From: Gammaproteobacteria bacterium
Lineage (GTDB): Bacteria; Pseudomonadota; Gammaproteobacteria; Natronospirales; REEB76
Assembly: GCA_027317045.1 (NCBI GenBank)
Contig: DAHVFI010000087.1
Span: forward strand, 1 to 13,324
Direction: 5' to 3'
Length of the DNA stretch: 13,324 nucleotides
Both the position numbers and the translations under genes were made by a program. Within the stretch, counting starts at the first letter, position 1; each line of letters begins with the position of its first letter. The notes under the pieces are model-generated. The model ran no database searches and had not been told where the DNA came from. It saw only the letters and a list, made by a program, of their open reading frames with translations. Below, in pieces: positions 1-8,047 of the stretch.

Positions 1-2718
1 CTGACCGATAGTCAGCAGATCGGCGCCGTGCTGGTGGACCCAAAAAACGCCGATACCGTCTACGTGGCGGCCTTGGGCCATGCCTATGGGGCCAATGCCG
101 AGCGCGGCGTGTTCAAGAGCAGCGACGGCGGCCGCACCTGGAAGAAGGTGCTGTACAAGAACGACAACACCGGCGCCATTGACCTGGCCTTCGGCGGCAA
201 CGACCAGACCCTGTTTGCCGCCCTCTGGCAGACGCGCCGGCCGCCGTGGAACGTGTATCCGCCCTCCAAAGGTCCCGGCAGCGGCCTGTATGTCAGCCAC
301 AACGCCGGCGACCATTGGACCCAGATCAGCGGCCGCGGATTTCCCGACGAAGGCGTGGGCCGCATCGGTGTGGCGGTAGCGCCCAGCAATCCGCAGATCG
401 TGTACGCGCTGGTGGATGCCGACCAAGGCGGGCTTTATAAATCCAGCGACGGCGGTGTGCACTGGACGCGGGTATCGGATGATCAACGCATCTGGCAGCG
501 CGGCTGGTACTTCAGCGGAGTGACGGTGGACCCCAAGAATCCCGACATCGTGTACGTGTGCGACACGGTCATCTACAAATCCAGCGACGGCGGCAAAACC
601 TTCCTGCCCATGAAAGGTGATCCCACCGGCGACGACTATCACAGCCTGTGGATCGATCCGGACAATTCCGCGCATATGATCGCCGGTTCGGATCAGGGCG
701 TGATCGTCAGCCTCGACGCCGGCAAGACCTGGTCAAGCTGGTACAACCAGCCCATCGCCCAGATTTATCACGTGACCACCGACAACCGTTTCCCTTACTG
801 GGTGTACGGCGCGCAGCAGGACTCGGGCGCCGCGGCCCTGCCGAGCCGCACCGATACCACCGACGGCATCGGCATGATGCAGTTCCGCGAAATCACCGCC
901 GGCGGCGAGAGCGGCTATCTGGCGGTGGATCCCCGCAACTTTAATTATGTGTACGGCAGCGATTACGGCGGCGGCGTCGACCGTTTCGATATCGCCACCG
1001 GCCAGACCCAAAGCGTCGGTCCCACGCTCGCCTATCCCGGCCTGTACCGCGGCGTCTGGACCATGCCGCTGGCGTTCTCGCCGGCCGATACCCATGCGCT
1101 GTATTTCGGCAATCAAAAGCTGTTCCGCACCACCGACGGCGGCCGGCACTGGAGCATCATCAGTCCGGATCTGTCGCGCCCGAATCCGGGGGTGCCGTCC
1201 AACCTGGATGCGGTCACGGCGGTGGATGCCTCGGTCAAAACCCCGCGCCGCGGCGTGATCTACAGCATCGCGCCCTCACCGCTGAAAGCCGATCTCATCT
1301 GGGCCGGCACCGACGACGGGTTGGTATGGGTGACCCACGATACCGGCAAGCAGTGGGCTAACGTCACCCCGCCGCCACTCACTCCCTGGTCGAAAGTGGC
1401 CATCATCGAAGCCGGGCATTTCAGCGCCGACACCGCCTACCTGGCCGTCGACCGTCACCGGCTCAACGACTACCAGCCGTACATCTATGTCACGCACGAC
1501 GGCGGGAAATCCTGGAAGCTGAGAGTGAACGGCATTCCCGACGGCAGTTTCGTCAATGTGGTGCGCGAGGATCCGGTGAGACCGGGGTTGCTGTACGCCG
1601 GCACCGAGAGGGGCATCTACGTATCTTTCAACGACGGCGCTCGCTGGCAGAGCCTGCAGCAGAATCTGCCGGTGACCTCGGTGCGCGACATCGACGTGCA
1701 TGACGGCGATCTGGTGATCGCCACCCACGGCCGCGGTTTCTGGATCATGGATGATGTGGCACCGTTGCGGCAGCTCACCGCCAAAGTGGCGCAGGCGCCC
1801 GCCTGGTTGTTCAAACCGGCGCCTGCCTACCGGGTGTTGCCGGCGGGTTTCACCGGCACCCCATTGCCGGTCGACGAACCGCATGCGAACAATCCGCCGC
1901 TAGGCGCCTATATTGATTACTACCTGAAGGCACCCGCCTACACGCCGGTGACGCTGGACATCTATGACATGCTGGGGAATCCGGTGCAGCATTTCAGCAG
2001 CGACACCCCGGCGGAGAAAATCAACCTCTCCAAGATCAATTCCACACCCGACTGGGTCACGCGACCGACGCCGCTGTCGGCCAGTGTCGGCGTGCACCGC
2101 TTCGTTTGGGATTTGCGTTACGCGCTGCCCCCGGCGCTCAAAGGCCACGGCCAAGCCGGCGGCCTGTGGGTGGTGCCCGGCAAATACACGCTGCGACTCT
2201 CGGTGAACGGCAAATCCTACAGCCAGCCGCTCACGGTGCTGGAAGACCCGCGCGTTAAAATCTTCACCATCAGCCTGCGTCACCAACTCGAGTTCGCGCA
2301 GCAGATCGAGTCGGCGCGCGTGCAGGTGGCCGAGGCCAGCCACACCATCGCGTCGCTGCTCACGCAATTGCGGGACCTCAAAGGCAAGGTCAACGGTAAG
2401 CTCGCCGCTCAAGTCGCGGCGCTCACCCGGAAACTGGATGCCATCGGCGGGGCCGCGCCCGCCAATCCGGACGATTCCGTGGGCGTGCCGCCCGTCAACC
2501 TGGAAAACCTGAACTATTTCGGGGGCGCACTCGCGGATCTCGAACGGGCGGTGGAGAGCGCCGATGCTGCGCCCACTCCGGACGCGCGCACCGGCTTCAA
2601 ACTCCAGAGCCGGGCGCTGCAGCCGGTCATGCACCAGTGGCGTCAACTACAATTGGTGGACCTGCCACAGTTGAATGCCGCGCTGCAGAATGCCGGCCGC
2701 GCGCCGCTTAAACTCTGA
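1..2718 (+). CDS. Exported Asp-box (BNR/VPS10-like) beta-propeller protein, 5' end missing
   Basis: The frame is open from base 1, so the start and any signal peptide lie upstream; about 905 residues are visible. Nine Asp-box motifs (S/T-x-D-x-G-x-x-W type) occur, beginning near 118, 295, 439, 577, 706, 1126, 1330, 1489 and 1621. Several are followed by 'DPKNPDIVYV'-like strands, the signature of sialidase/VPS10-type beta-propellers that databases often label 'glycosyl hydrolase' or 'YVTN/BNR repeat protein'. From about 1900 a beta-rich region with a FlgD-like look (LDIYDMLGNPV, then GVHRFVWDLRY) follows. A Gln/Ala/Leu-rich, probably helical or coiled-coil tail starts near 2270. Members of this group are usually about 1000-1100 residues and secreted. 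No catalytic residues for a hydrolase can be pointed out, so enzymatic activity is not claimed; a binding or scaffold role is equally possible. It is followed by a hairpin terminator, so it is probably not co-transcribed with the LytTR gene. Confidence 0.85.
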   Translation: MTDSQQIGAVLVDPKNADTVYVAALGHAYGANAERGVFKSSDGGRTWKKVLYKNDNTGAIDLAFGGNDQTLFAALWQTRRPPWNVYPPSKGPGSGLYVSHNAGDHWTQISGRGFPDEGVGRIGVAVAPSNPQIVYALVDADQGGLYKSSDGGVHWTRVSDDQRIWQRGWYFSGVTVDPKNPDIVYVCDTVIYKSSDGGKTFLPMKGDPTGDDYHSLWIDPDNSAHMIAGSDQGVIVSLDAGKTWSSWYNQPIAQIYHVTTDNRFPYWVYGAQQDSGAAALPSRTDTTDGIGMMQFREITAGGESGYLAVDPRNFNYVYGSDYGGGVDRFDIATGQTQSVGPTLAYPGLYRGVWTMPLAFSPADTHALYFGNQKLFRTTDGGRHWSIISPDLSRPNPGVPSNLDAVTAVDASVKTPRRGVIYSIAPSPLKADLIWAGTDDGLVWVTHDTGKQWANVTPPPLTPWSKVAIIEAGHFSADTAYLAVDRHRLNDYQPYIYVTHDGGKSWKLRVNGIPDGSFVNVVREDPVRPGLLYAGTERGIYVSFNDGARWQSLQQNLPVTSVRDIDVHDGDLVIATHGRGFWIMDDVAPLRQLTAKVAQAPAWLFKPAPAYRVLPAGFTGTPLPVDEPHANNPPLGAYIDYYLKAPAYTPVTLDIYDMLGNPVQHFSSDTPAEKINLSKINSTPDWVTRPTPLSASVGVHRFVWDLRYALPPALKGHGQAGGLWVVPGKYTLRLSVNGKSYSQPLTVLEDPRVKIFTISLRHQLEFAQQIESARVQVAEASHTIASLLTQLRDLKGKVNGKLAAQVAALTRKLDAIGGAAPANPDDSVGVPPVNLENLNYFGGALADLERAVESADAAPTPDARTGFKLQSRALQPVMHQWRQLQLVDLPQLNAALQNAGRAPLKL

Positions 2719-2763
2719 GAAGGGGATGTGCCTGACCTGAGCGCGGACATGGCAGGCAAGTGC

Positions 2764-2794
2764 TACGCGGGGGCCTCTGGCCCCCGCGTACTTT
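2764..2794 (+). terminator. Probable intrinsic terminator after the beta-propeller gene
   Basis: A perfect 12-bp inverted repeat (arms 2764-2775 and 2779-2790, loop TCT) starts 46 nt after the stop codon. It is very GC-rich (core GCGGGGGCC). Only a short T run (CTTT, 2791-2794) follows, so termination may be less efficient than at a classical site. Confidence 0.6.
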
Positions 2795-2841
2795 CCGCCA
2801 TGGCCTTATCATTAAATTAAGCATCGCCGGGGCGGATTCAT

Positions 2842-3720
2842 GTGTCTGTGAGCGTCCTTTCTGTTCTTGACTCCGCTGCCATCCGGCGCCGCGTGTGGTT
2901 GTGGCAGTTCATTGTTTTTGGCGGGGCGATTGCAGCCATTGCAATCGTGAATGCGTTGACCGATCTCAGCAACTTTGCTCGGGAGGGCAGGGTGTTGTCG
3001 CCCTGGGAACCGTTTATCTGGGAATTCAGCAGTGTGATTCTGATCTGGATGTTGATTCCAGCGATCGCCTGGATGAATGACCGCCTGTTGATCAGCGCGC
3101 GTTCCTGGCCCTGGAGTGTGCCGGCGCATATCCTCCTGACGCTTCCCTATTCGATTGTGCATGTCAGCGGCATGGTGGCTTTGCGCAAACTCGCCTACAT
3201 AGCAGCCGGTGCGCACTACGATTTTGGCCCGCCAGTGGCCGGCTGGTTTTACGAGTACCGGAAGGACTTCGTCAGTTACTGGCTGGTCATCGCAGGTCTG
3301 TATGCCTTCAGAACCTATCGTTCGTGGCTTGAAATCCGCGCGACCCTGCCGCTTGCACCTGTGGCGTCCGCCGCCGGGGGCAACCACAGCGGCATCGAGC
3401 GACTGGTGGTGAGGAAATTCAACCGCGAATTCATCCTCAATACCGCCGACATAGATCGTATCGAGGCGGACGGCAATTACGTCACCGTCCACACGCAGGG
3501 TAACGCTTACCCGCTGCGCGAGTCCCTCGCCTCGCTGGAAAGGAAGCTGGACCCGCGGCGCTTCGTACGGGTGCACCGCGGCCACATCGTGAATATTGAC
3601 CACATCCGTGAGATCCAGCCCTGGGACAGCGGTGACTACCGCATCCTGCTCAAGGACGGCAGCTTCGTGAACTTCAGCCGCCGTTACCGCAGCCGCCTGC
3701 CGCGGCTTTTCCAGTCCTGA
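2842..3720 (+). CDS. Membrane-anchored LytTR-family DNA-binding transcriptional regulator
   Basis: The protein has 292 residues. The N-terminal half is hydrophobic, with about four predicted membrane segments (roughly residues 20-40, 58-78, 92-120 and 143-159). The C-terminal part (about 187-285) is a LytTR DNA-binding domain, recognisable by ADGNYV (209-214), FVRVHRGHIVN (241-251) and GSFVNFSRRYR (273-283). There is no receiver domain with a phospho-accepting Asp and no adjacent histidine kinase, so this is a one-component, membrane-tethered LytTR regulator. Its signal is unknown, and sensing through the membrane segments is inference. The GTG start at 2842 has a purine-rich Shine-Dalgarno-like stretch (GGGGCGGA, 2829-2836) five bases upstream. 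The ATG at 2840 in another frame hits TGA after three codons. The gene lies 118 nt upstream of the dehydrogenase gene in the same direction, so regulation of that pair is plausible but unproven. Confidence 0.88.
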   Translation: MSVSVLSVLDSAAIRRRVWLWQFIVFGGAIAAIAIVNALTDLSNFAREGRVLSPWEPFIWEFSSVILIWMLIPAIAWMNDRLLISARSWPWSVPAHILLTLPYSIVHVSGMVALRKLAYIAAGAHYDFGPPVAGWFYEYRKDFVSYWLVIAGLYAFRTYRSWLEIRATLPLAPVASAAGGNHSGIERLVVRKFNREFILNTADIDRIEADGNYVTVHTQGNAYPLRESLASLERKLDPRRFVRVHRGHIVNIDHIREIQPWDSGDYRILLKDGSFVNFSRRYRSRLPRLFQS

Positions 3721-3740
3721 GCGACATTCGTCCCGCGGCC

Positions 3741-3766
3741 GGTGCCGTTCGGCCCGGAACGGCGCC
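3741..3766 (+). other. GC-rich hairpin between the LytTR and dehydrogenase genes
   Basis: Arms 3741-3750 (GGTGCCGTTC) and 3757-3766 (GAACGGCGCC) form a 10-bp stem with one G-U pair and a six-base loop. It starts 20 nt after the LytTR stop. No T run follows, so it is not a standard intrinsic terminator. It may act as a weak or Rho-assisted terminator or as a 3'-end stabiliser. Confidence 0.4.
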
Positions 3767-3783
3767 GCTCATCACATTTGCGG

Positions 3784-3812
3784 TTGCCTGATTCTGTTTT
3801 GCCATCTATTTT
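3784..3812 (+). promoter_or_regulatory. Weak candidate sigma70 promoter for the dehydrogenase-receptor pair
   Basis: TTGCCT (3784-3789) and TATTTT (3807-3812) are separated by 17 bases, each matching four of six consensus positions. Transcription would start about 20 nt before the dehydrogenase start codon, leaving room for its Shine-Dalgarno site. Chance matches of this quality are common. Confidence 0.28.
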
Positions 3813-3826
3813 CCATGGCACCGGAC

Positions 3827-3833
3827 AGGAGGT
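3827..3833 (+). promoter_or_regulatory. Strong ribosome binding site that fixes the dehydrogenase start
   Basis: AGGAGGT lies five bases before ATG 3839. An upstream in-frame ATG at 3815 would put this site inside the coding sequence and add eight charged residues ahead of the lipoprotein signal, so 3839 is preferred. Confidence 0.8.
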
Positions 3834-3838
3834 GGACC

Positions 3839-5812
3839 ATGCACAAGATTTTCCGAGTGAGTTTGGCAGCGGCCTTTGTCGGTCTCGCCGCGAGCGGCTG
3901 CGGCGGTGGACACCCGCCAGTCACACCGGCTGCCAACGTGGGCTGGGCCTATTACGGCGGAGATGCCGGCGGCACGCGTTATTCGCGGCTCGCCCAGATT
4001 ACGCCGGCGAACGTTCACGACCTTAAGGTGGCGTGGATTTTCCGCACCGGCGAGACCGGCGCCGGTTTTCCAGGGGACGAGTGGAAGTCGCACATGACCT
4101 TCGAGGCCACGCCCATTCTCTACGACGGCATGCTGTACTTCACCACTAGCGAAACCAATGTGGTGGCGGTTGATGCTGCCACCGGCAAGCAGCGCTGGCG
4201 CTACGGCAGTCACGTTAAGAAGCTGTGGTATTCCGATGCCGCTTCCCGCGGTGTGACACTATGGTTGGACGCTCAATCACCGTCCAATGCTCCCTGTCAC
4301 GCGCGCATTTTTGCGCCCACGCTGGACAGCCGCCTGCTGGCGCTGGATGCCAAGACCGGTAAGCCGTGTGAAGATTTCGGCGCGCACGGCATACTGGACC
4401 TGCTGCCGGGAATAGATTCGACCTACAAGCCGGGCAGCAGTTACCGCAACTATCTCGTCACCTCGCCGCCGGTGATTCTGGACGGCAAGCTGATCGTGGG
4501 TTCCTCCATCGGCGACAACCGCGGCGTGCAACTGGAGCGCGGCACGGTGCGCGCATTTGACGCGCGCACGGGGAAGCTGGTATGGAGTTGGGATCCGATT
4601 CCGCGCGATCCCTCTAATCCGGTGTACAAGGAATGGACGCCCGAGGCCGCGAGACTCACCGGCGCGGCCAACGCCTGGCCGCCGCTGTCGGTGGATGCCG
4701 CAAGACATCTGGTGTTTGTCCCCACCACTTCGCCGAGCCCGGATTACTTTGGCAGCGAACGGCCCGGCGATAACCGCTGGGCGGATTCGGTGGTGGCGCT
4801 CGACGGCGACACCGGCCAACTGGTGTGGGGCTTCCAGCTCGTGCATCATGATCTGTGGGATTACGACACGGTTGCACAACCCTCGCTGGTGGATTTGATT
4901 CACAACGGACAACATGTTCCAGCGGTCATCGAAGCAACCAAGACCGGCATGTTGTTCACGTTCAACCGCGAAACCGGTGCGCCGGTATTTCCCGTCATGG
5001 AAAAGCCCGTGCCCCAGGACGGTGCGCCGGGCGAAGTGCTGTCGAAAACCCAGCCGTTTCCGGTCGCGCCGCCGCCGCTGGTGCGCCAGGGGCCGGTGAC
5101 GCCGGAGGATGCCTGGGGCCTGACCTTCTGGGATGAGGGCCAATGCCGCAAGCTTATCCAGCAATATCGTTCCGAAGGCATCTTCACGCCGCCGGGCCTG
5201 AAAACCACCATTCAGCAGCCGGGAAATGCCGGCGGCGTCGAATGGGGTGGTCTGGCCTTTGATCCGGTGCACCAGATCGCCGTAGTCAACACCATGAATC
5301 TGCCGTGGGTGGATGCCCTGATTCCGCGCGACAGGCTCAAAGCCGAAGCCGATTCCAGCAAGTATGACAGTTGGGAATTCGGACGCATGACCGGCACGCC
5401 TTACGGCATGCGCCGCTCCGTATTTCTGTCGCCGCTGCACATACCCTGCGTGAAACCACCCTGGGGGCAACTGGCGGCGGTGGACATGGTGAACGGCAGG
5501 ATCGAATGGCAAGTGCCGCTGGGCAACGTGCTGCTCAACCATTGGAATCTCGGCGTGCCCAACATCGGCGGGCCCATTGTCACCGCCGGTGGGCTGGTCT
5601 TTATCGCCGCCACCATGGACGCTGATATCCGTGCCTTCGATATCCATAGCGGCAAAATGCTGTGGCAGTATCATCTGCCGGCGGGTGGTCAGGCCACGCC
5701 CATGACCTATGCCGTGGGCGGCCGCCAGTATGTGGTGATCGCCGCCGGCGGCCATGGCGATGGTTTTGGCAAGCGCGGCGATTACGTGGTGGCGTTTGCC
5801 TTGCCGCAATGA
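3839..5812 (+). CDS. PQQ-dependent dehydrogenase (quinoprotein glucose dehydrogenase-like), lipoprotein
   Basis: The protein has 657 residues. A lipoprotein signal peptide ends at ASG-C21, so it is probably lipid-anchored and exported. The rest is an eight-bladed quinoprotein propeller. It opens with YYGGDAGGTRYSRL (about 38-51) and has repeated W-type blades such as LDAKTGKP and FDARTGKLVW. It carries the HHDLWDYD signature (336-343), which in membrane glucose dehydrogenases contains the catalytic Asp, and ATKTG (366-370), whose Lys matches the PQQ-contacting Lys. The sequence resembles the periplasmic domain of Gcd rather than alcohol dehydrogenases. It lacks the five N-terminal membrane helices of Gcd (about 800 residues) and has no CxxCH haem site, so electrons must pass to a separate acceptor. 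The family oxidises sugars or alcohols with PQQ and a divalent metal; the substrate cannot be read from the sequence. No PQQ biosynthesis gene is in view. It is translationally coupled to the receptor gene that follows. Confidence 0.93.
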   Translation: MHKIFRVSLAAAFVGLAASGCGGGHPPVTPAANVGWAYYGGDAGGTRYSRLAQITPANVHDLKVAWIFRTGETGAGFPGDEWKSHMTFEATPILYDGMLYFTTSETNVVAVDAATGKQRWRYGSHVKKLWYSDAASRGVTLWLDAQSPSNAPCHARIFAPTLDSRLLALDAKTGKPCEDFGAHGILDLLPGIDSTYKPGSSYRNYLVTSPPVILDGKLIVGSSIGDNRGVQLERGTVRAFDARTGKLVWSWDPIPRDPSNPVYKEWTPEAARLTGAANAWPPLSVDAARHLVFVPTTSPSPDYFGSERPGDNRWADSVVALDGDTGQLVWGFQLVHHDLWDYDTVAQPSLVDLIHNGQHVPAVIEATKTGMLFTFNRETGAPVFPVMEKPVPQDGAPGEVLSKTQPFPVAPPPLVRQGPVTPEDAWGLTFWDEGQCRKLIQQYRSEGIFTPPGLKTTIQQPGNAGGVEWGGLAFDPVHQIAVVNTMNLPWVDALIPRDRLKAEADSSKYDSWEFGRMTGTPYGMRRSVFLSPLHIPCVKPPWGQLAAVDMVNGRIEWQVPLGNVLLNHWNLGVPNIGGPIVTAGGLVFIAATMDADIRAFDIHSGKMLWQYHLPAGGQATPMTYAVGGRQYVVIAAGGHGDGFGKRGDYVVAFALPQ

Positions 5813-8031
5813 AATCGGAAGACAGGCATCGCGACGGGTACCGGCGCTTCCACAAAATGGACAGCCGCTCCCGCGACCAAGATGCCTGCTTCCAATGGCA
5901 GCGATCTGATAACGGGTTTTGGGGTGGGAGCGGCGGTCTCCGCCGTGCTCTGCGACGCCTGCTGGCCTGCTCCGCATGGGGATTATGCCTGTGGTTCAGT
6001 CAGGGAGCCTGGGCTGGCGACAACACCGTGCAACTGGGACAGGTGGTGGTGACGGACACGGGCGCACCGGTGCCGGTGCGAGTCTTGCCGGACAACACCG
6101 TGCGTGTGGACAGCGCTACGCTGAATCTGCTGGGCGCAACCCAGCCCTCCCAACTACTTACCACGGTTCCGGGCGTGTGGATCACGGCGGGCAGCGGCCA
6201 GGAAAGCCTCATGGCCATTCGCTCGCCGCTGTTTACCGGCGCGGGTGCCTGCGGTGCGTTCCTGCTGCTGGAAGATGGCGTACCGATCCAACCGGCGGGT
6301 TTTTGCGACGTGAACGCGCTGTTCGATATCAACACCGAGCAGGCGCGCGCGATCGAAGTAGTTCGCGGCCCGGGTTCGGTGCTCTATGGCTCCAACGCCC
6401 TCGACGGCATCGTCAATGTGTTGACCCGCCGACCCGGATATGAGCCCCGCAAGAGCGCCAGCCTGGAGCTGGGTTCTAACGACTACCGCCGCGCCGAACT
6501 GAGCGTCGGCGGCGTGAACGACGGCAACGGCTGGCGTATCAGCGCCAACGCCACCCACGACGGCGGTTTCCGCGCGAATTCCGGTTACGACCAGCAGAAA
6601 TTCACCCTGCGCCTCGACCAGAGCGGCCGCGCCTTGAATGGAGAAACCCTGCTGGAGGCTACCAACCTGAATCAGAAAACCGCCGGCTATATCTATGGCC
6701 TGGATGCGTATGAGAATCCGGCCTTGCGCTATTCCAATCCCACGCCCGGCGCGTTCCGGGATGCACGCAGCCTGCGGGTGCTGCAGAAATGGCGGTTGCA
6801 CCTGACGGACGGCCGCGAGCTCGACATCACGCCGTATGCGCGCCGCAACTGGATGAGTTTCACCGAACACTACCTGCCGGGAGAGCCTATCGCCACCACG
6901 GCCGCCAACAGCGCCGGCGTGCAGGTGAAGCTGCGCGATACCCTGTCACCCACCACATCGGTGATCTACGGCAGCGATGCGGAATACGCTCACGGTACCG
7001 TGATGGAGTTCCAGCCGGGTCCGGTGACCACGCTGCCGCCGCCGCAGGCCGCCATCCGCCCGCAGGGTTTGCATTACGACTATGCCGCCGACAGCCGCAC
7101 CCTGGCCGCGTATGTGGACCTGACCCATTACTGGAATCCGCAGTGGCTGTTTTCCGGTGGCCTGCGCCTGGAGGGCGTGCGCTACACTTATGTGAATTTC
7201 CTTCCCGTGGGCAACACGCAGGACAACGGCATTCCCTGCCCGTTCGGCGGCTGTTTGTTCAACCGACCCGCCGACCGCTCCGATCAGTTCGTGAATGTGC
7301 TGCCCAAGCTGGGTATGAGCTATCTGGCTACGCCCACACAAACTTTATACTTCGATATGGGTCGCGGCGCCCGCGCGCCCCAGACCATCGAGCTTTACGA
7401 GCTGCAGCGCCAACAGTCCGTGGCCGACTTGCATTCGGAAACGCTGAATGCCTTTGAACTCGGCTGGCGCGGACAGGCGGGCCGGTTCGGCTGGGACACG
7501 GATGCCTATTACCAGCTCAAGAACCATTTCATCTTTCGCGATGCCAACGGGTTCAACGTGAGCGATGGCCGCATCCGCTCGCGCGGCGTGGAATTCAGCC
7601 TCAGTTACGTGCTGACTTCGTCCCTCGCCGTGCTCCTGGATGGCACCTATGCGGTACACAGCTATGCCTTCAGCCAGAACCTCGGCCAGGGAAACTACAT
7701 CACCACCGGCAACGACGTAAAATATGCGCCCCGCAGTCTCGGCAGCGTGCGCCTGCGCTGGCGTCCCGCGGACACCACACAGCTCGAATTGGCCTGGATA
7801 CATGTGGGCGGTTATTGGCTGGATGAATCCAACCAGCATCGTTACGGCGGCCAGGATCTATTGAACGTGTACGCGGAGAAATCTCTGGTGCGCGGCTGGT
7901 CATTGGCGCTGCGCGTCACCAATCTCACCAACAAGGCGTATGCGGAACGCGCCGACTACAGTTTCGGCAATTATCGCTATTTCCCCGGCGACGGCCGTGA
8001 GACGTTTCTCGAGTTGCAGAAGGCGTTTTGA
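5809..8031 (+). CDS. TonB-dependent outer-membrane receptor
   Basis: The protein has 740 residues from the ATG that overlaps the dehydrogenase stop (ATGA, 5809-5812). Its signal peptide h-region is at about residues 51-64, with cleavage predicted after AWA (67-69), which leaves an unusually long n-region. ATG 5857 is an alternative that shortens this by 16 residues; neither start has a clear Shine-Dalgarno. The mature protein begins with a TonB-box-like segment (QVVVTDT, 78-84). The plug domain follows (PSQLLTTVPGVWI, VLYGSNALDGIVNVLTRRP), then a long alternating beta-barrel ending in Phe, as is typical of outer-membrane proteins. Two cysteine pairs stand out: one in the plug (GACGAF and GFCDVN) and one in a probable loop (CPFGGC). 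The family imports siderophores, cobalamin, sugars and other ligands using TonB-ExbBD energy. Coupling to a PQQ enzyme suggests uptake of PQQ or of the enzyme substrate, but this is inference. Confidence 0.9.
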   Translation: MKSEDRHRDGYRRFHKMDSRSRDQDACFQWQRSDNGFWGGSGGLRRALRRLLACSAWGLCLWFSQGAWAGDNTVQLGQVVVTDTGAPVPVRVLPDNTVRVDSATLNLLGATQPSQLLTTVPGVWITAGSGQESLMAIRSPLFTGAGACGAFLLLEDGVPIQPAGFCDVNALFDINTEQARAIEVVRGPGSVLYGSNALDGIVNVLTRRPGYEPRKSASLELGSNDYRRAELSVGGVNDGNGWRISANATHDGGFRANSGYDQQKFTLRLDQSGRALNGETLLEATNLNQKTAGYIYGLDAYENPALRYSNPTPGAFRDARSLRVLQKWRLHLTDGRELDITPYARRNWMSFTEHYLPGEPIATTAANSAGVQVKLRDTLSPTTSVIYGSDAEYAHGTVMEFQPGPVTTLPPPQAAIRPQGLHYDYAADSRTLAAYVDLTHYWNPQWLFSGGLRLEGVRYTYVNFLPVGNTQDNGIPCPFGGCLFNRPADRSDQFVNVLPKLGMSYLATPTQTLYFDMGRGARAPQTIELYELQRQQSVADLHSETLNAFELGWRGQAGRFGWDTDAYYQLKNHFIFRDANGFNVSDGRIRSRGVEFSLSYVLTSSLAVLLDGTYAVHSYAFSQNLGQGNYITTGNDVKYAPRSLGSVRLRWRPADTTQLELAWIHVGGYWLDESNQHRYGGQDLLNVYAEKSLVRGWSLALRVTNLTNKAYAERADYSFGNYRYFPGDGRETFLELQKAF

Positions 8032-8047
8032 GGCGGGCGCCGGGGAT

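Noticed and set aside
1900..2646. Minus-strand open frame of 248 codons inside the beta-propeller gene
   Set aside because: It is opposite a well-supported coding frame and has no recognisable protein features.
1..2718. Sialidase activity for the Asp-box protein
   Set aside because: Asp-boxes are structural and occur in many non-enzymes. The N-terminus is missing, and no sialidase Arg triad or FRIP motif can be shown.
5662..5808. Upstream in-frame extension of the receptor to an ATG at 5662
   Set aside because: It would overlap the dehydrogenase by about 150 bases and add a low-complexity leader. The ATGA overlap start at 5809 is far more plausible.
4277..5977. Long open frame of 566 codons on the minus strand
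   Set aside because: It lies opposite the PQQ dehydrogenase, whose family identity is clear. The product is Arg/His/Gly-rich with no recognisable domain, as expected for an antisense frame in GC-rich DNA.
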